DNA of 64,000 nucleotides from the NCBI RefSeq assembly GCF_047971885.1, contig NZ_JBKEAE010000063.1:1-64000 (forward strand), written 5' to 3'. This DNA comes from Tropicimonas sp047971885 (lineage in GTDB: Bacteria > Pseudomonadota > Alphaproteobacteria > Rhodobacterales > Rhodobacteraceae). The position numbers were made by a program, and so were the translations under genes. Below the pieces are notes generated by a model. That model was given only the letters and a program-made list of their open reading frames with translations. It was not told the origin of the DNA and ran no database searches. Shown piece by piece: positions 9,531-18,677 of the stretch; within the stretch, counting starts at the first letter, position 1; the number at the start of each line of letters is the position of its first letter.

Positions 9531-9642
9531 CCCGTCCTCCTCCCGCCCTTCGGTCTCCGGATTGACCGCTTTACAAAACCTGCCGGTATCCTTATTCGGA
9601 ATCAAGGTTCAATTTCCCGGTATCCCTGCAGCGGAGTATGCC
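9531..9642. promoter_or_regulatory. Divergent promoter/operator region between tetR-type gene and RND adaptor
   Basis: The 112 bp gap holds a TTGACC element at 9562-9567 and TATCCT at 9587-9592 (19 bp apart) that could drive the efflux genes. The 9-mer CCGGTATCC occurs twice as a direct repeat (9583-9591 and 9617-9625), and an imperfect dyad CTTATTC-GGAAT-CAAG lies between (9591-9606). These are candidate TetR operator sequences; the assignment is inference. Confidence 0.4.
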
Positions 9643-10815
9643 ATGCTGACCCAATCACTTAGCGGGCTTCGCACCGTTCTGGCGGCGACTTGTATCGTTG
9701 CCGTAACCGTCTCCTCCGCCGCCGCGCAGGAGGGTGCGCCGCCGGCAACGGTAACGGTCGTCACGCTCGAAGCCTCGGACGTCACCCTGACTACACCGCT
9801 TCCGGGGCGGGTGTCGGCTTCGGCGGTGGCCGAGGTGCGCCCGCAGGTCAGCGGCATCATTACCGAACGGCTGTTCGAGGAGGGCCGCCAGGTCGAGGAG
9901 GGTGACGCGCTTTACCGGATCGATTCGGCCACCTACGAGGCGGCGCGGGCCGCCGCCGAGGCCAGCCTCGCCCAGGCCGAGGCGCAGCTGAAATCCACCG
10001 AGCGCGAGGTGACCCGGATCGAGGCGCTGCTGCAGCGCTCGGTCGCCAGCCAGCAGAACCACGACGACGCGATCGCGGCGCGCGACGTCGCCGCCGCGTC
10101 GGTCAAGGTTGCCGAAGCGAACCTGAAGGCGGCCGAGATCGACCTGGAACGCACCACGATCCGCGCCCCGATCGCCGGTTTCGCCGGCCTCAGCCAGGCG
10201 ACGCAGGGCGCGCTGGTCACCTCGGGGCAGGCGAGCGCCCTGACGGTGATCCGCCAGATCGACCCGGTGAATGTGGACGTCACGCAATCGGCGGCCGAGA
10301 TCCTGCACTGGCGGCGCTCGGTCGAGAATGTCGGTGCCGAAGCCGGAGGTGTCGACAGCCTGACACTGCGGCTGGCCGACGGCTCGACCTACGACCAGAC
10401 CGGGCGGCTCGCCGCCGCCGAACCGCACGTGAACGAGCAGACCGGGGTCATCGTGCTGCGGCTTCAGTTCGCCAACCCCGAGCAGATCCTGCTGCCCGGC
10501 ATGTACGTGCAGGTCGAGGTGCCGCAGGCGGTGGTCGAGGGCGCGATCCTGACACCGCAGGAGGGCATCACACGCGACCGGCGCGGCCGCCCCGTCGCCA
10601 TGGTGGTGACGCCCGAAAACGTGGTCGAATCCCGGCAACTGACCATCCAGCGCGATTACGGCACCCAATGGGTCGTCACCGAGGGGCTGGCACCGGGCGA
10701 CCGCATCGTCGTCGCCGGCCTGCAAAGGATCGCGCCCGGCCAGACCGTCGTCGCCGAGGAGCGCGCGGCCGATACCGCCGCCGAACCGGCAGCCGGGCCC
10801 GCAGCCGGCAACTGA
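9643..10815 (+). CDS. RND efflux periplasmic adaptor (membrane fusion protein, AcrA/MexA type)
   Basis: 390 residues. Signal peptide (L-R-T-V-L-A-A-T-C...S-S-A-A-A-Q), no lipobox cysteine, then a lipoyl-like half (L-P-G-R-V-S-A near residue 50), a long coiled-coil hairpin rich in A/E/L (about 95-160), the second lipoyl half with T-T-I-R-A-P-I-A-G-F-A-G, and a beta-barrel domain ending in an alanine/glutamate-rich tail. The start at 9643 follows GCGGAG by 6 bases and gives a proper signal peptide. It links the inner-membrane pump encoded 42 bp downstream to an outer-membrane channel; no TolC-type gene is present in the window. Confidence 0.93.
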   Translation: MLTQSLSGLRTVLAATCIVAVTVSSAAAQEGAPPATVTVVTLEASDVTLTTPLPGRVSASAVAEVRPQVSGIITERLFEEGRQVEEGDALYRIDSATYEAARAAAEASLAQAEAQLKSTEREVTRIEALLQRSVASQQNHDDAIAARDVAAASVKVAEANLKAAEIDLERTTIRAPIAGFAGLSQATQGALVTSGQASALTVIRQIDPVNVDVTQSAAEILHWRRSVENVGAEAGGVDSLTLRLADGSTYDQTGRLAAAEPHVNEQTGVIVLRLQFANPEQILLPGMYVQVEVPQAVVEGAILTPQEGITRDRRGRPVAMVVTPENVVESRQLTIQRDYGTQWVVTEGLAPGDRIVVAGLQRIAPGQTVVAEERAADTAAEPAAGPAAGN

Positions 10816-10857
10816 CCCTTTCACAGCTTCCCGCTCCCAGCATTCCGGAACATTCCC

Positions 10858-13800
10858 ATGGCACGCTTTTTCATCGACCGACCGGTTTTTGCCTGGGTCA
10901 TCTCGATCCTCATCATGGGGGTGGGGCTGCTTTCGATCTGGACGCTGCCGATCGCGCAATATCCGCAGATCGCGCCACCGTCGGTTCGCATCTCGGCCAG
11001 CTATCCGGGCGCCTCGGCCGAGACGGTGGCCAATACGGTGACCCAGATCATCGAACAGCAGATGACAGGAATCGACGGCATGCGCTACATGTCGTCAAGC
11101 TCGACCTCGGCGGGAACGGCCTCGATCAACCTGACCTTCGAAACCGGCACCGACCCCGACGTGGCGCAGGTGCAGGTGCAGAACAAGCTGTCGCAGGCAA
11201 CCTCCTCGCTGCCCGAGATCGTGCAGCGGCAGGGGGTACGGGTGTCCAAGGGCTCCGAGAGCTTCTTCATCGTGATCGGGCTCATTTCCGCAGACGGATC
11301 GCTCGATCAGGCGGACCTGTCGGACTACCTCAACAGCACGCTCGTCGACGAGTTCAGCCGTATCGAGGGGGTCGGCAGCGCCCAGGTCTTCGGTGCGCCC
11401 TATGCGATGCGCATCTGGCTGGAGCCGTCGCGGCTGGCCGCCTACGAGCTGACGCCGACCGATGTTGTGAACGCGGTTTCCGGCCAGAACGCCCAGATCT
11501 CCGCCGGGGCCTTCGGCTCGCTGCCGGCGCCCGAGGGTCAGCAGCTGAACGCGACCATCACCGCGCAGTCGCTGCTCACCACGCCGGAGGATTTCGAGAA
11601 CATCGTCATCCGCGCCGAAACCGACGGCGGGCTCGTGCTGCTCAAGGATGTGGCGCGGGTCGAGGTCGGGGCGCAGGATTATTCGATCATCGCCCGCTTC
11701 AACGGCCAGCCCGCCTCGGGGATGGCGCTGTCGCTGGCCTCGGGCGCCAACGCGCTGGCCACCGCCGAACGCGTCAAGCACCGGATCGAGGAATTCTCGC
11801 AGTTCTTCCCCGAAGGGATCGATTACGTCATCCCCTACGACACCACTCCCTTCATCGAGATCTCGATCGAAGAGGTGCGCAACACGCTTTTCGAGGCGAT
11901 CGGGCTGGTGTTCATGGTGATGCTGCTGTTTCTGCAGAACATCCGCGCCACGATCATTCCGACCCTGGCGGTCCCGGTGGTGCTGCTCGGCACCTTCGCG
12001 ATCCTCGCGGTGGCCGGGTTCACCATCAACACGCTGACCATGCTGGCCATGGTGCTGGCGATCGGCCTGCTGGTCGACGACGCCATCGTGGTGGTCGAGA
12101 ACGTCGAGCGGATCAGGGAGGAAGAGGGGCTGAACCCGCGCGACGCGACGCGCAAATCCATGTCGCAGATCACCGGCGCGCTGATCGGCGTGGCGCTGGT
12201 GCTTTCGGCGGTTTTCGTGCCGATGGCGTTTTTCGGCGGCTCGACCGGGGTGATCTATCGCCAGTTCTCGATCACCATCGTTTCGGCGATGCTGCTGTCG
12301 GTGCTGGTCGCCCTGACACTGACGCCGGCGCTCTGCGCGACGATCCTGCGGCAGAAGGATGCCCACCACGCCCGGCGCGGCCCCTTCGGCTGGTTCAACC
12401 GCGCCTTCGAGGCGATCACCAGGGGATACGGCGGCACCGTGAACTACGTGATCCGCCGGCCGCTCCGCATCCTGCTGATCTATGCCGCCATCGGCGGCGG
12501 CATCTACTGGCTGTTCACCCACACGCCGACCGGCTTCCTGCCCGACGAGGATCAGGGCATCCTGCTCACCCTGGTTCAGGGGCCGACCGGTGCCACGACC
12601 GAGCGGACAAGCGCGGTCCAGAAGGAGGTGCAGACCTATTTCCAGACCGCCGAGGCCGAAAACGTCAATGCCGTCTTCGGGGTGGTGGGCTTTTCCTTCG
12701 GCGGCCAGGGGCAGAATGCCGGCCTCGGCTTCATCCGGCTCAAGGACTGGGGTGAACGCCCGCGCCCTGACCAGAGCGTGCAGGCGATCGCCGGCCGTGC
12801 CTATGGCGCGTTTTCCCAGATCCGCGATGCGATGGTCTTTCCGGTGGTACCGCCCGCCGTGCCCGAGCTTGGCAATATCTCGGGCTTCGACTTCTATCTT
12901 CAGGCCATCGGCGGACAGACGCACGAGCAATTGCTCGAAGCGCGCAACCAGCTTCTCGGCATGGGCATGCAGAACCCGGCGCTGGCCTCGATCCGGCCTT
13001 CGGGGCTGGAGGACGCCTCGCAATTCGCGCTCGATATCGACTGGCGCGCCGCCGGGGCCTTCGGTGTCTCGCCGGCCAATGTGGGCGAAACCCTGTCGAT
13101 CGCCTGGGCGGGGCGTTATGTCAACGATTTCAACGATAACGGCCGCATCAAGCGGGTCTATGTCCAGGGCGAGCCCGAAGCCCGGGCCCAGCCCTCGGAC
13201 ATCCAGCTCTGGCGGGTACGCAACACCTTCGGCGAACTGGTGCCCTTCGCCAACTTCACCGCGGAACACTGGACCCATGGCCCACAGGGCCTGAACCGCT
13301 ACAACGGCATCCCGTCGATGCAGATCCAGGGCGATCCGGCACCCGGCGTGACCACCGGGCAGGCGATGGCCGAAATCGAGGCCATGGTTCAGCAGCTTCC
13401 GCCCGGATACTCGGTCGCCTGGACCGGTCTTTCGCTGGAGGAACGCGAATCCGGCGGGCAGGCGCCGCTTCTCTACGCGCTGTCGCTGGCGGCCATCTTC
13501 CTCTGCCTCGCCGCGCTATACGAAAGCTGGACCATTCCCTTCTCGGTCATTCTGGTGATGCCGGTCGGGGTTTTCGGCACGCTTTTCGCCGCCCATTACT
13601 TCGGCTTCGAGAACGGCGTCTTCTTCCAGGTCGGCCTGCTGACCGTGATCGGCCTGACCGGCAAGAACGCCATCCTGATCGTCGAATTCGCCCGCGACCG
13701 CTACGAGGCGGGCGAGGAGCTTTTCGCCGCATTGCTCGAAGCGGCGCGGCAGCGGTTCCGCCCGATCATCATGACCTCGATGGCGTTCTCGCTCGGCGTC

Positions 13801-13992
13801 CTGCCGCTGGTGGTATCGACCGGCGCCGGATCCGGCGGGCGGCGGGCCGTGGGTGCCGCCGTGCTCGGCGGCACGATCACCGGCACCGTTCTGGGGGTGA
13901 TTTTCGTGCCGCTGTTCTTCGTGCTGGTGCAACGCTTCTTCGGCGGGAAACGCCGCCGCGCCAATGAAACGGAAACCGAATCCGCAGCCTGA
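10858..13992 (+). CDS. RND multidrug efflux transporter (AcrB/MexB, HAE-1 family)
   Basis: 1044 residues, the normal length for HAE-1 pumps. The N terminus M-A-R-F-F-I-D-R-P-V-F-A-W is canonical. Proton-relay residues are present: the double aspartate in G-L-L-V-D-D-A-I-V-V-V-E-N (about 405) and the lysine in T-G-K-N-A-I-L-I-V-E-F (about 940). Two large periplasmic porter/docking loops separate the membrane halves. It forms a tripartite pump with the adaptor upstream and an unlinked outer-membrane factor, exporting drugs or other amphiphiles. Confidence 0.96.
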   Translation: MARFFIDRPVFAWVISILIMGVGLLSIWTLPIAQYPQIAPPSVRISASYPGASAETVANTVTQIIEQQMTGIDGMRYMSSSSTSAGTASINLTFETGTDPDVAQVQVQNKLSQATSSLPEIVQRQGVRVSKGSESFFIVIGLISADGSLDQADLSDYLNSTLVDEFSRIEGVGSAQVFGAPYAMRIWLEPSRLAAYELTPTDVVNAVSGQNAQISAGAFGSLPAPEGQQLNATITAQSLLTTPEDFENIVIRAETDGGLVLLKDVARVEVGAQDYSIIARFNGQPASGMALSLASGANALATAERVKHRIEEFSQFFPEGIDYVIPYDTTPFIEISIEEVRNTLFEAIGLVFMVMLLFLQNIRATIIPTLAVPVVLLGTFAILAVAGFTINTLTMLAMVLAIGLLVDDAIVVVENVERIREEEGLNPRDATRKSMSQITGALIGVALVLSAVFVPMAFFGGSTGVIYRQFSITIVSAMLLSVLVALTLTPALCATILRQKDAHHARRGPFGWFNRAFEAITRGYGGTVNYVIRRPLRILLIYAAIGGGIYWLFTHTPTGFLPDEDQGILLTLVQGPTGATTERTSAVQKEVQTYFQTAEAENVNAVFGVVGFSFGGQGQNAGLGFIRLKDWGERPRPDQSVQAIAGRAYGAFSQIRDAMVFPVVPPAVPELGNISGFDFYLQAIGGQTHEQLLEARNQLLGMGMQNPALASIRPSGLEDASQFALDIDWRAAGAFGVSPANVGETLSIAWAGRYVNDFNDNGRIKRVYVQGEPEARAQPSDIQLWRVRNTFGELVPFANFTAEHWTHGPQGLNRYNGIPSMQIQGDPAPGVTTGQAMAEIEAMVQQLPPGYSVAWTGLSLEERESGGQAPLLYALSLAAIFLCLAALYESWTIPFSVILVMPVGVFGTLFAAHYFGFENGVFFQVGLLTVIGLTGKNAILIVEFARDRYEAGEELFAALLEAARQRFRPIIMTSMAFSLGVLPLVVSTGAGSGGRRAVGAAVLGGTITGTVLGVIFVPLFFVLVQRFFGGKRRRANETETESAA

Positions 13993-14553
13993 GTGTCCAG
14001 TCCCGGCGCGGAAGGTACGGGCGCATTTTCGCCGTGGGCAAGGCAATGCCTGTTTTGTGTGCAAACGTCCCCGCTTCGTCGGGGAAGCTCAGGTATAACC
14101 TTGGAAACTTTTTCTATCAATCTATCAATAAATAATTTTTCGGTATTTGATCATACGACGAAAACCTGCGCCTGACCACACGGACAAGATCGGGATCGGC
14201 GCGTAATCCCAGTTGATCATTTGTTTTCCCTTCAATTCACGCCAGCAAAGCGAAGCTTGTCCAGCCCGTTCACGCCATGGTTGCCGACTCGGCATGACAT
14301 GGATTACGCTGGGGCAACTCGGTCGGAACGGTTGCGCGACCCGGCTCCACCGGCAAGGGACAGGGATTTGCCTGGACATCGGCGAATGGACGCGTGTCGT
14401 TGCGAAGCGCGCGTGGTGGCGGTTGCCGTCCCGTGGCCCGCGCTTCCGACCCGACAACAGAGGGAATGACGGAAAGCGCCCGCTCTTCGTCCGGACGAGA
14501 GATGGCGGGCCCGTCCCGGCACGAGATGCGCATATGAAATCAGGAGGACATCC
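13993..14553. other. 560 bp gene-free region between RND pump and sheath gene
   Basis: No convincing gene is seen on either strand. A short hairpin TCCCCG-CTTCGT-CGGGGA at 14068-14085 follows the pump gene; it lacks a T-run, so it is only a possible terminator. Bases 14103-14160 are conspicuously AT-rich for this genome (repeated TATCAAT, ATAAATAATTTTT), which suits a promoter or marks transferred DNA. A strong ribosome site AGGAGG (14542-14547) belongs to the sheath gene. Confidence 0.5.
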
Positions 14554-16980
14554 ATGGTGCGGGTCAGCTATCCCGGCGTCTACAGTGCCGAGAAACCAGG
14601 CGATGTCAGAATGATAACCGGCGTTGCAACATCCATTTCCGCGTTCTTCGGGCGAACTGTGAAGGGGCCGGTCGACAAGCCGGTCCGCTGCCAGAGTCAT
14701 GCCGATTTCCTGCGCAACGTCGGCGGCGCCCATCCGCAAAGCGAGATCGGCACCAGTGTGAAGCTGTTCTTCGACAACGGCGGCACCGATTGCTACGTGG
14801 TGCGTCTGGCCGGGGCCGGCGCGGCGCGGGCCGGGATCGACCTCGGGAACAGCGCCGGCATTCCGGTGCTGCGAGCCAGCGCCCGGGGGGCGGGGGAGTG
14901 GGGCAACGGGCTCAGGCTCAGGGTCGACTACAACACGCCGAACCCGGGAGAGAGCTTCAACCTGACGGTAAGCCAGGAGGAGAGCGGGGTCGAGATCGCC
15001 AGCGAGACCCACGGGGCGCTGGACATGGACCCGGCCTCGCCACGTTTCGCCCCCAGCTTCGTCAGCCAGAACTCCGCCCTGATCGAGCTTGCGCCCGACG
15101 GCGAACTGAACCTGTCGGCCGGCAGCTTCGCCGGCTTTTCCGAGGCGCGCCGCCCGCTCGGTACCGATCTCGCCGGGGTGCAGGCAACCCTGGACGGGCT
15201 GATCGGCTTCGGCAATCCGTCGGGCGCGCGCGATTTCGAGATCTCGGTCAACGGTTCGGCGTTTGTGGCGGTGAGCCTTGCCGACTGGAATGTCAGCGAT
15301 GCCGGCGTCGGGGCGATTTCCGATCTGGAGACCCAGCTTCGCGACCGCATCAACGATGCGCTTTCCGCGCTTGTTCCGGCCCCGACGGTCGTGGTTTCGA
15401 TCAGCCCGGCGGCGCCGCCGCTCAACCAGCATTTCCTGCGCCTGACAGCCGCCAACGGCGACACGGCGAATGTCCGGGTGCGGCGCGCGGCAGGTTCGGA
15501 TATCGCCGGGGGTCTGATGATGGGCGTCGACAACGGCGGGGTCGAGCAGGCGCGGCGTTCGAACTTCCGCCCGGCGCAGAACGGTTCGGTCCTGCGCTGT
15601 TCCGACGATACGGGCAGCCTTGCCCGGCTCAACACGCTGGCCGGCATGCCGCAGGGCAACCTGACGCGGATCGCCATCGGCAGCGAGGCACCGGTCCACC
15701 TCGACACGGCGCCGGACAATATCCAGACCACCGGCGCGGCCGATCCGGTTCTGGCCGACAACAATGGCGCAACCAGCCCCAACGGCAACAGCGACGGCGT
15801 GCGCGAAAAGCTGGCGATCATCGCCCGGGCGATCAGCAACGCGCCGGGCTCGGCCTGGCGGGCCGAGGTGCAGGGTCACGATCTGGTGGTGCTGGCCAGA
15901 TCGGGCACCTTCAACCAGATCCCCGCATCGGTCGCGTTTGCCGGCGGCGGCGCGGCGGCGGTCAACCCCGCCATCCGGCTCAACTCCCGGCAATACACCC
16001 TTGGCCCCAACGGTATATCGGCCTTTGCCCGGTTCAACGCGGCAACCCAGACCGGCGCCGATGGCGGCGCGCCGGGCTATGCGGAATATGTCGGCGATCC
16101 GGTCTCCAGGACCGGCTTTCATGCGCTGGATACGGTCGATCTGGTAAACCTTCTGGTGCTGCCGGCCGATCACGACCTGAGCGACGCCACCCGGCGCCGG
16201 CTCTGGGGGCCGGCCAGCATCTATGCGCAGTCCCGCCGCGCCGTCCTGCTGTTGGACGCCCCCGATTCCTGGACCGACAGCGAGGGTCGCCCGGCCATCG
16301 TGCAGGCAACCGACGACGTGAACAACCTGCGCGCCACAGTGGTCAGGGATCACGCGGCGGTGTTCTACCCCAGGCTCAGGTTCAACGACCGCGGCGACCT
16401 GCGCGAGGTCGGCCCGACCGGCGCCATCGCCGGGCTGCTGGCCCGCACCGACGCGGCGCGCGGCGTCTGGAAGGCACCGGCCGGCATCGAGGCCGACCTG
16501 CGCAACATCGTCGGTCTCGCGGTCCGGCTGACTGATCTGGAAAACGGGGTGCTGAACAGGCTGGGCGTCAATTGCGCGCGCGGTTTCCCGGCGGGCTGTG
16601 TCAACTGGGGCGCGCGCACCATGGACGGCGCCGACGATCTGGGATCGGAGTGGAAATACCTGCCGGTCCGCCGCCTCGCCCTGATGATCGAGGAGAGCCT
16701 CCACCGCGGCACACGATGGGTTGTCTTCGAACCCAACGACGAACCGCTGTGGTCGAAGATCCGGCTCGACGCCGGCGTCTTCATGAACGGACTGTTCCGC
16801 CAGGGTGCCTTTCAGGGAGCGACGCCGCGACAGGCCTATTTCGTGAAATGCGGCAACGAAACCACGACACAGGCCGATCGCAACCTCGGCATCGTCAATA
16901 TCGAGGTCGGCTTCGCACCGCTGAAGCCGGCGGAATTCGTCGTCATCACCATCCGGCAGATCGCGGGCGATCCCGGCTGA
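14554..16980 (+). CDS. Contractile tail sheath protein (phage tail / extracellular injection system type), orphan
   Basis: 808 residues. The N terminus (V-S-Y-P-G-V-Y, then I-T-G-V-A-T-S-I-S-A-F-F-G-R-T-V-K-G-P) and the C terminus (I-E-E-S-L-H-R-G-T-R-W-V-V-F-E-P-N-D-E, F-M-N-G-L-F-R-Q-G-A-F-Q-G, L-K-P-A-E-F-V-V-I-T-I) match the sheath of contractile injection systems closely. The middle (about residues 100-500) is a large alanine/asparagine-rich insertion, making it longer than minimal sheaths. No baseplate, spike, AAA ATPase or terminator gene is nearby, so it is an orphan in this window; a decayed tube-like stretch follows. The frame is intact with a good AGGAGG site, so it may still be expressed. 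Confidence 0.88.
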   Translation: MVRVSYPGVYSAEKPGDVRMITGVATSISAFFGRTVKGPVDKPVRCQSHADFLRNVGGAHPQSEIGTSVKLFFDNGGTDCYVVRLAGAGAARAGIDLGNSAGIPVLRASARGAGEWGNGLRLRVDYNTPNPGESFNLTVSQEESGVEIASETHGALDMDPASPRFAPSFVSQNSALIELAPDGELNLSAGSFAGFSEARRPLGTDLAGVQATLDGLIGFGNPSGARDFEISVNGSAFVAVSLADWNVSDAGVGAISDLETQLRDRINDALSALVPAPTVVVSISPAAPPLNQHFLRLTAANGDTANVRVRRAAGSDIAGGLMMGVDNGGVEQARRSNFRPAQNGSVLRCSDDTGSLARLNTLAGMPQGNLTRIAIGSEAPVHLDTAPDNIQTTGAADPVLADNNGATSPNGNSDGVREKLAIIARAISNAPGSAWRAEVQGHDLVVLARSGTFNQIPASVAFAGGGAAAVNPAIRLNSRQYTLGPNGISAFARFNAATQTGADGGAPGYAEYVGDPVSRTGFHALDTVDLVNLLVLPADHDLSDATRRRLWGPASIYAQSRRAVLLLDAPDSWTDSEGRPAIVQATDDVNNLRATVVRDHAAVFYPRLRFNDRGDLREVGPTGAIAGLLARTDAARGVWKAPAGIEADLRNIVGLAVRLTDLENGVLNRLGVNCARGFPAGCVNWGARTMDGADDLGSEWKYLPVRRLALMIEESLHRGTRWVVFEPNDEPLWSKIRLDAGVFMNGLFRQGAFQGATPRQAYFVKCGNETTTQADRNLGIVNIEVGFAPLKPAEFVVITIRQIAGDPG

Positions 16981-17027
16981 GCGCCGGGGACGCAGAGAGG
17001 AAGCAGGGAACGATACAGACAGGCCCT

Positions 17028-17169
17028 GTCACCGACCGCCACCGCATCGACCCCTGCAAGACCTTCAGGTTCCGCCTGCCCTGGAACCAGAAGCAGCGGG
17101 AACCGCTTCACAACCGCTGGCACAGGTCGCATGTCCCTGAAGAACGCCACAATCCTGCCGCTGCGGCAT
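17028..17169 (+). pseudogene. Possible remnant of a contractile tail-tube gene
   Basis: Fifty bases after the sheath gene, frame 3 reads V-T-D-R-H-R-I-D-P-C-K-T-F-R-F-R-L-P-W, very like the tube-protein opening 'D-P-Y-K-x-F-x-F-R-V-x-W' of gp19-type tail tubes. From 17095 the similarity continues in frame 1 (T-T-A-G-T-G-R-M-S-L-K-N-A-T), where tubes have 'V-A-G-V-S-K-V-S-A-L-K-R-T-T'. There is no start codon at the expected place (GTC) and a frameshift is needed, so this would be a dead gene. The match is by eye only and short; the rest of 17170-17321 shows nothing recognisable. Confidence 0.4.
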
Positions 17170-17321
17170 CTTCCGCCAACATTGCCAGCGCCGGGATGCC
17201 GTGCCATTCTCCGCCAGGCAGGCAACTCCGGCAACACCCGGGCGTCGGCACGACGACCCGCCGGATGCCGGAGCGGCGCGGGGCAGGGACCCGCAGCACA
17301 TGACGCAACAGGGAGGATGTC

Positions 17322-18632
17322 ATGAGATACACGGCTTCAGTTCTTGCGCTCGCCAGCGGCCTCGTTTCCGCCGGTGCCGCCTCAGCCCAGACCGAGATCG
17401 AATTCTGGCACGCCTTTACCGGGCCTCTGGGCGAGAGGGTGGCCGAACAGGTGCAGACCTTCAACGCCTCGCAGGACGAATACGTGGTCCGGGCGAGCCA
17501 CAAGGGGAATTACTCGGAAACCCTCAACGCCGGGATCGCCGCCTTCCGAGCCGGCGAGCAGCCCGAAATCCTGATGGTCTTCGAGGTGGGAACAGCGACG
17601 ATGATGGGCGCCAGCGGGGCTATCAAACCCGTCCATGAACTGATGGAGGAGGCTGGCGACGGTTTCGACCCCGACGGGTTCATCGGCTCGGTCAAGGGCT
17701 ATTACACCAACACCGACGGGCAGATGCTGTCGCTGCCGTTCAACTCGTCGACACCGGTTCTGTGGGTCAACCGCGATGCGCTGACGGCGGCGGGGATCGA
17801 CCCGGATATCGACCTTGCGACCTGGGAACAGGTGGGCGCGGTGCTGGACGACCTCAGGGCCGGCGGCCATTCCTGCCCGCTGACCACCGCCTGGCAAAGC
17901 TGGATTCAACTCGAAAACCTCTCGGCCTATCACAACATCCCCTTCGCGACGCAGGAGAACGGCTTTGCCGGGCTCGATACCGAACTGGCGTTCAACGGCC
18001 CGCTTCAGGTCCGGCATGTCGAGACGCTGGGCCAGTGGGCCAGGGACGGCAAGTTCATCTACACCGGGCGCCGCAACGAGGGCGGGGCGAATTTCCGTTC
18101 GGGCGAATGCGCGCTGTTCACCGAAAGCTCGGCCGGCTACGCCGGCATCAAGGCCGAAGCCCAGTTCGATTTCGCCGTGCGCCCGCTGCCCTATTGGGAA
18201 GGGGTCGAGGGCGCGCCGCAGAACACCATCATCGGCGGCGCGTCGCTCTGGGTCATGGCCGGGCACAGCCCCGAGGAATACAAGGGAACGGCGGCCTTCC
18301 TCAACTTCCTCTCCTCGCCCGAGATCCAGGCCAAATGGCATCAGGACACCGGCTACCTGCCGATCACCAAAGCGGCGGGCGAACTGACGCGCGAGCAGGG
18401 GTTCTATGCGGCCAATCCCGGCACCGATGTGGCGGTGATCCAGATGACCGCCAGGGAACCGACGCCGAATTCCAAGGGTATCCGGCTGGGTTCGTTCGAC
18501 CAGATCCGCACCATCATCGACGAGGAACTCGAAGGCGTCTGGGCCGGCGACAAGACGGCGCAGGCCGCGCTCGACAGCGCGGTGGAACGCGGCAATCAGT
18601 TGCTGCGCCGCTTCGAACAATCCGCCCGCTAG
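17322..18632 (+). CDS. ugpB: sn-Glycerol-3-phosphate ABC transporter binding protein
   Basis: 436 residues, periplasmic. Signal peptide ending S-A-G-A-A-S-A-Q, then E-I-E-F-W-H-A-F-T-G-P-L-G-E-R-V, the UgpB N-terminal pattern, and A-A-F-R-A-G-E-Q-P-E-I-L-M-V-F-E-V-G-T-A-T-M-M with A-I-K-P-V-H-E-L-M, all diagnostic of UgpB. The start ATG follows GGGAGG. First gene of a ugpBAEC operon that imports glycerol-3-phosphate and glycerophosphodiesters as phosphorus and carbon sources. No UgpQ phosphodiesterase gene is linked. Confidence 0.93.
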   Translation: MRYTASVLALASGLVSAGAASAQTEIEFWHAFTGPLGERVAEQVQTFNASQDEYVVRASHKGNYSETLNAGIAAFRAGEQPEILMVFEVGTATMMGASGAIKPVHELMEEAGDGFDPDGFIGSVKGYYTNTDGQMLSLPFNSSTPVLWVNRDALTAAGIDPDIDLATWEQVGAVLDDLRAGGHSCPLTTAWQSWIQLENLSAYHNIPFATQENGFAGLDTELAFNGPLQVRHVETLGQWARDGKFIYTGRRNEGGANFRSGECALFTESSAGYAGIKAEAQFDFAVRPLPYWEGVEGAPQNTIIGGASLWVMAGHSPEEYKGTAAFLNFLSSPEIQAKWHQDTGYLPITKAAGELTREQGFYAANPGTDVAVIQMTAREPTPNSKGIRLGSFDQIRTIIDEELEGVWAGDKTAQAALDSAVERGNQLLRRFEQSAR

Positions 18633-18677
18633 GGAACCGGGGTGCACCCCGCACCGGCGGGGCGCACCGCTTCGGCG

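Noticed and set aside
11095..13278. 727-codon minus-strand frame inside the RND pump
   Set aside because: Antisense shadow of a textbook AcrB-type gene.
14068..14085. Intrinsic terminator after the RND pump
   Set aside because: A 6-bp stem without a T-run, 76 bp after the stop; too weak to annotate as a terminator.
14125..16704. 859-codon open frame on the minus strand
   Set aside because: It is the complement of the sheath gene. High GC content leaves long open antisense frames; the protein is full of R/G/D low-complexity with no family pattern, while the plus strand matches sheaths at both ends.
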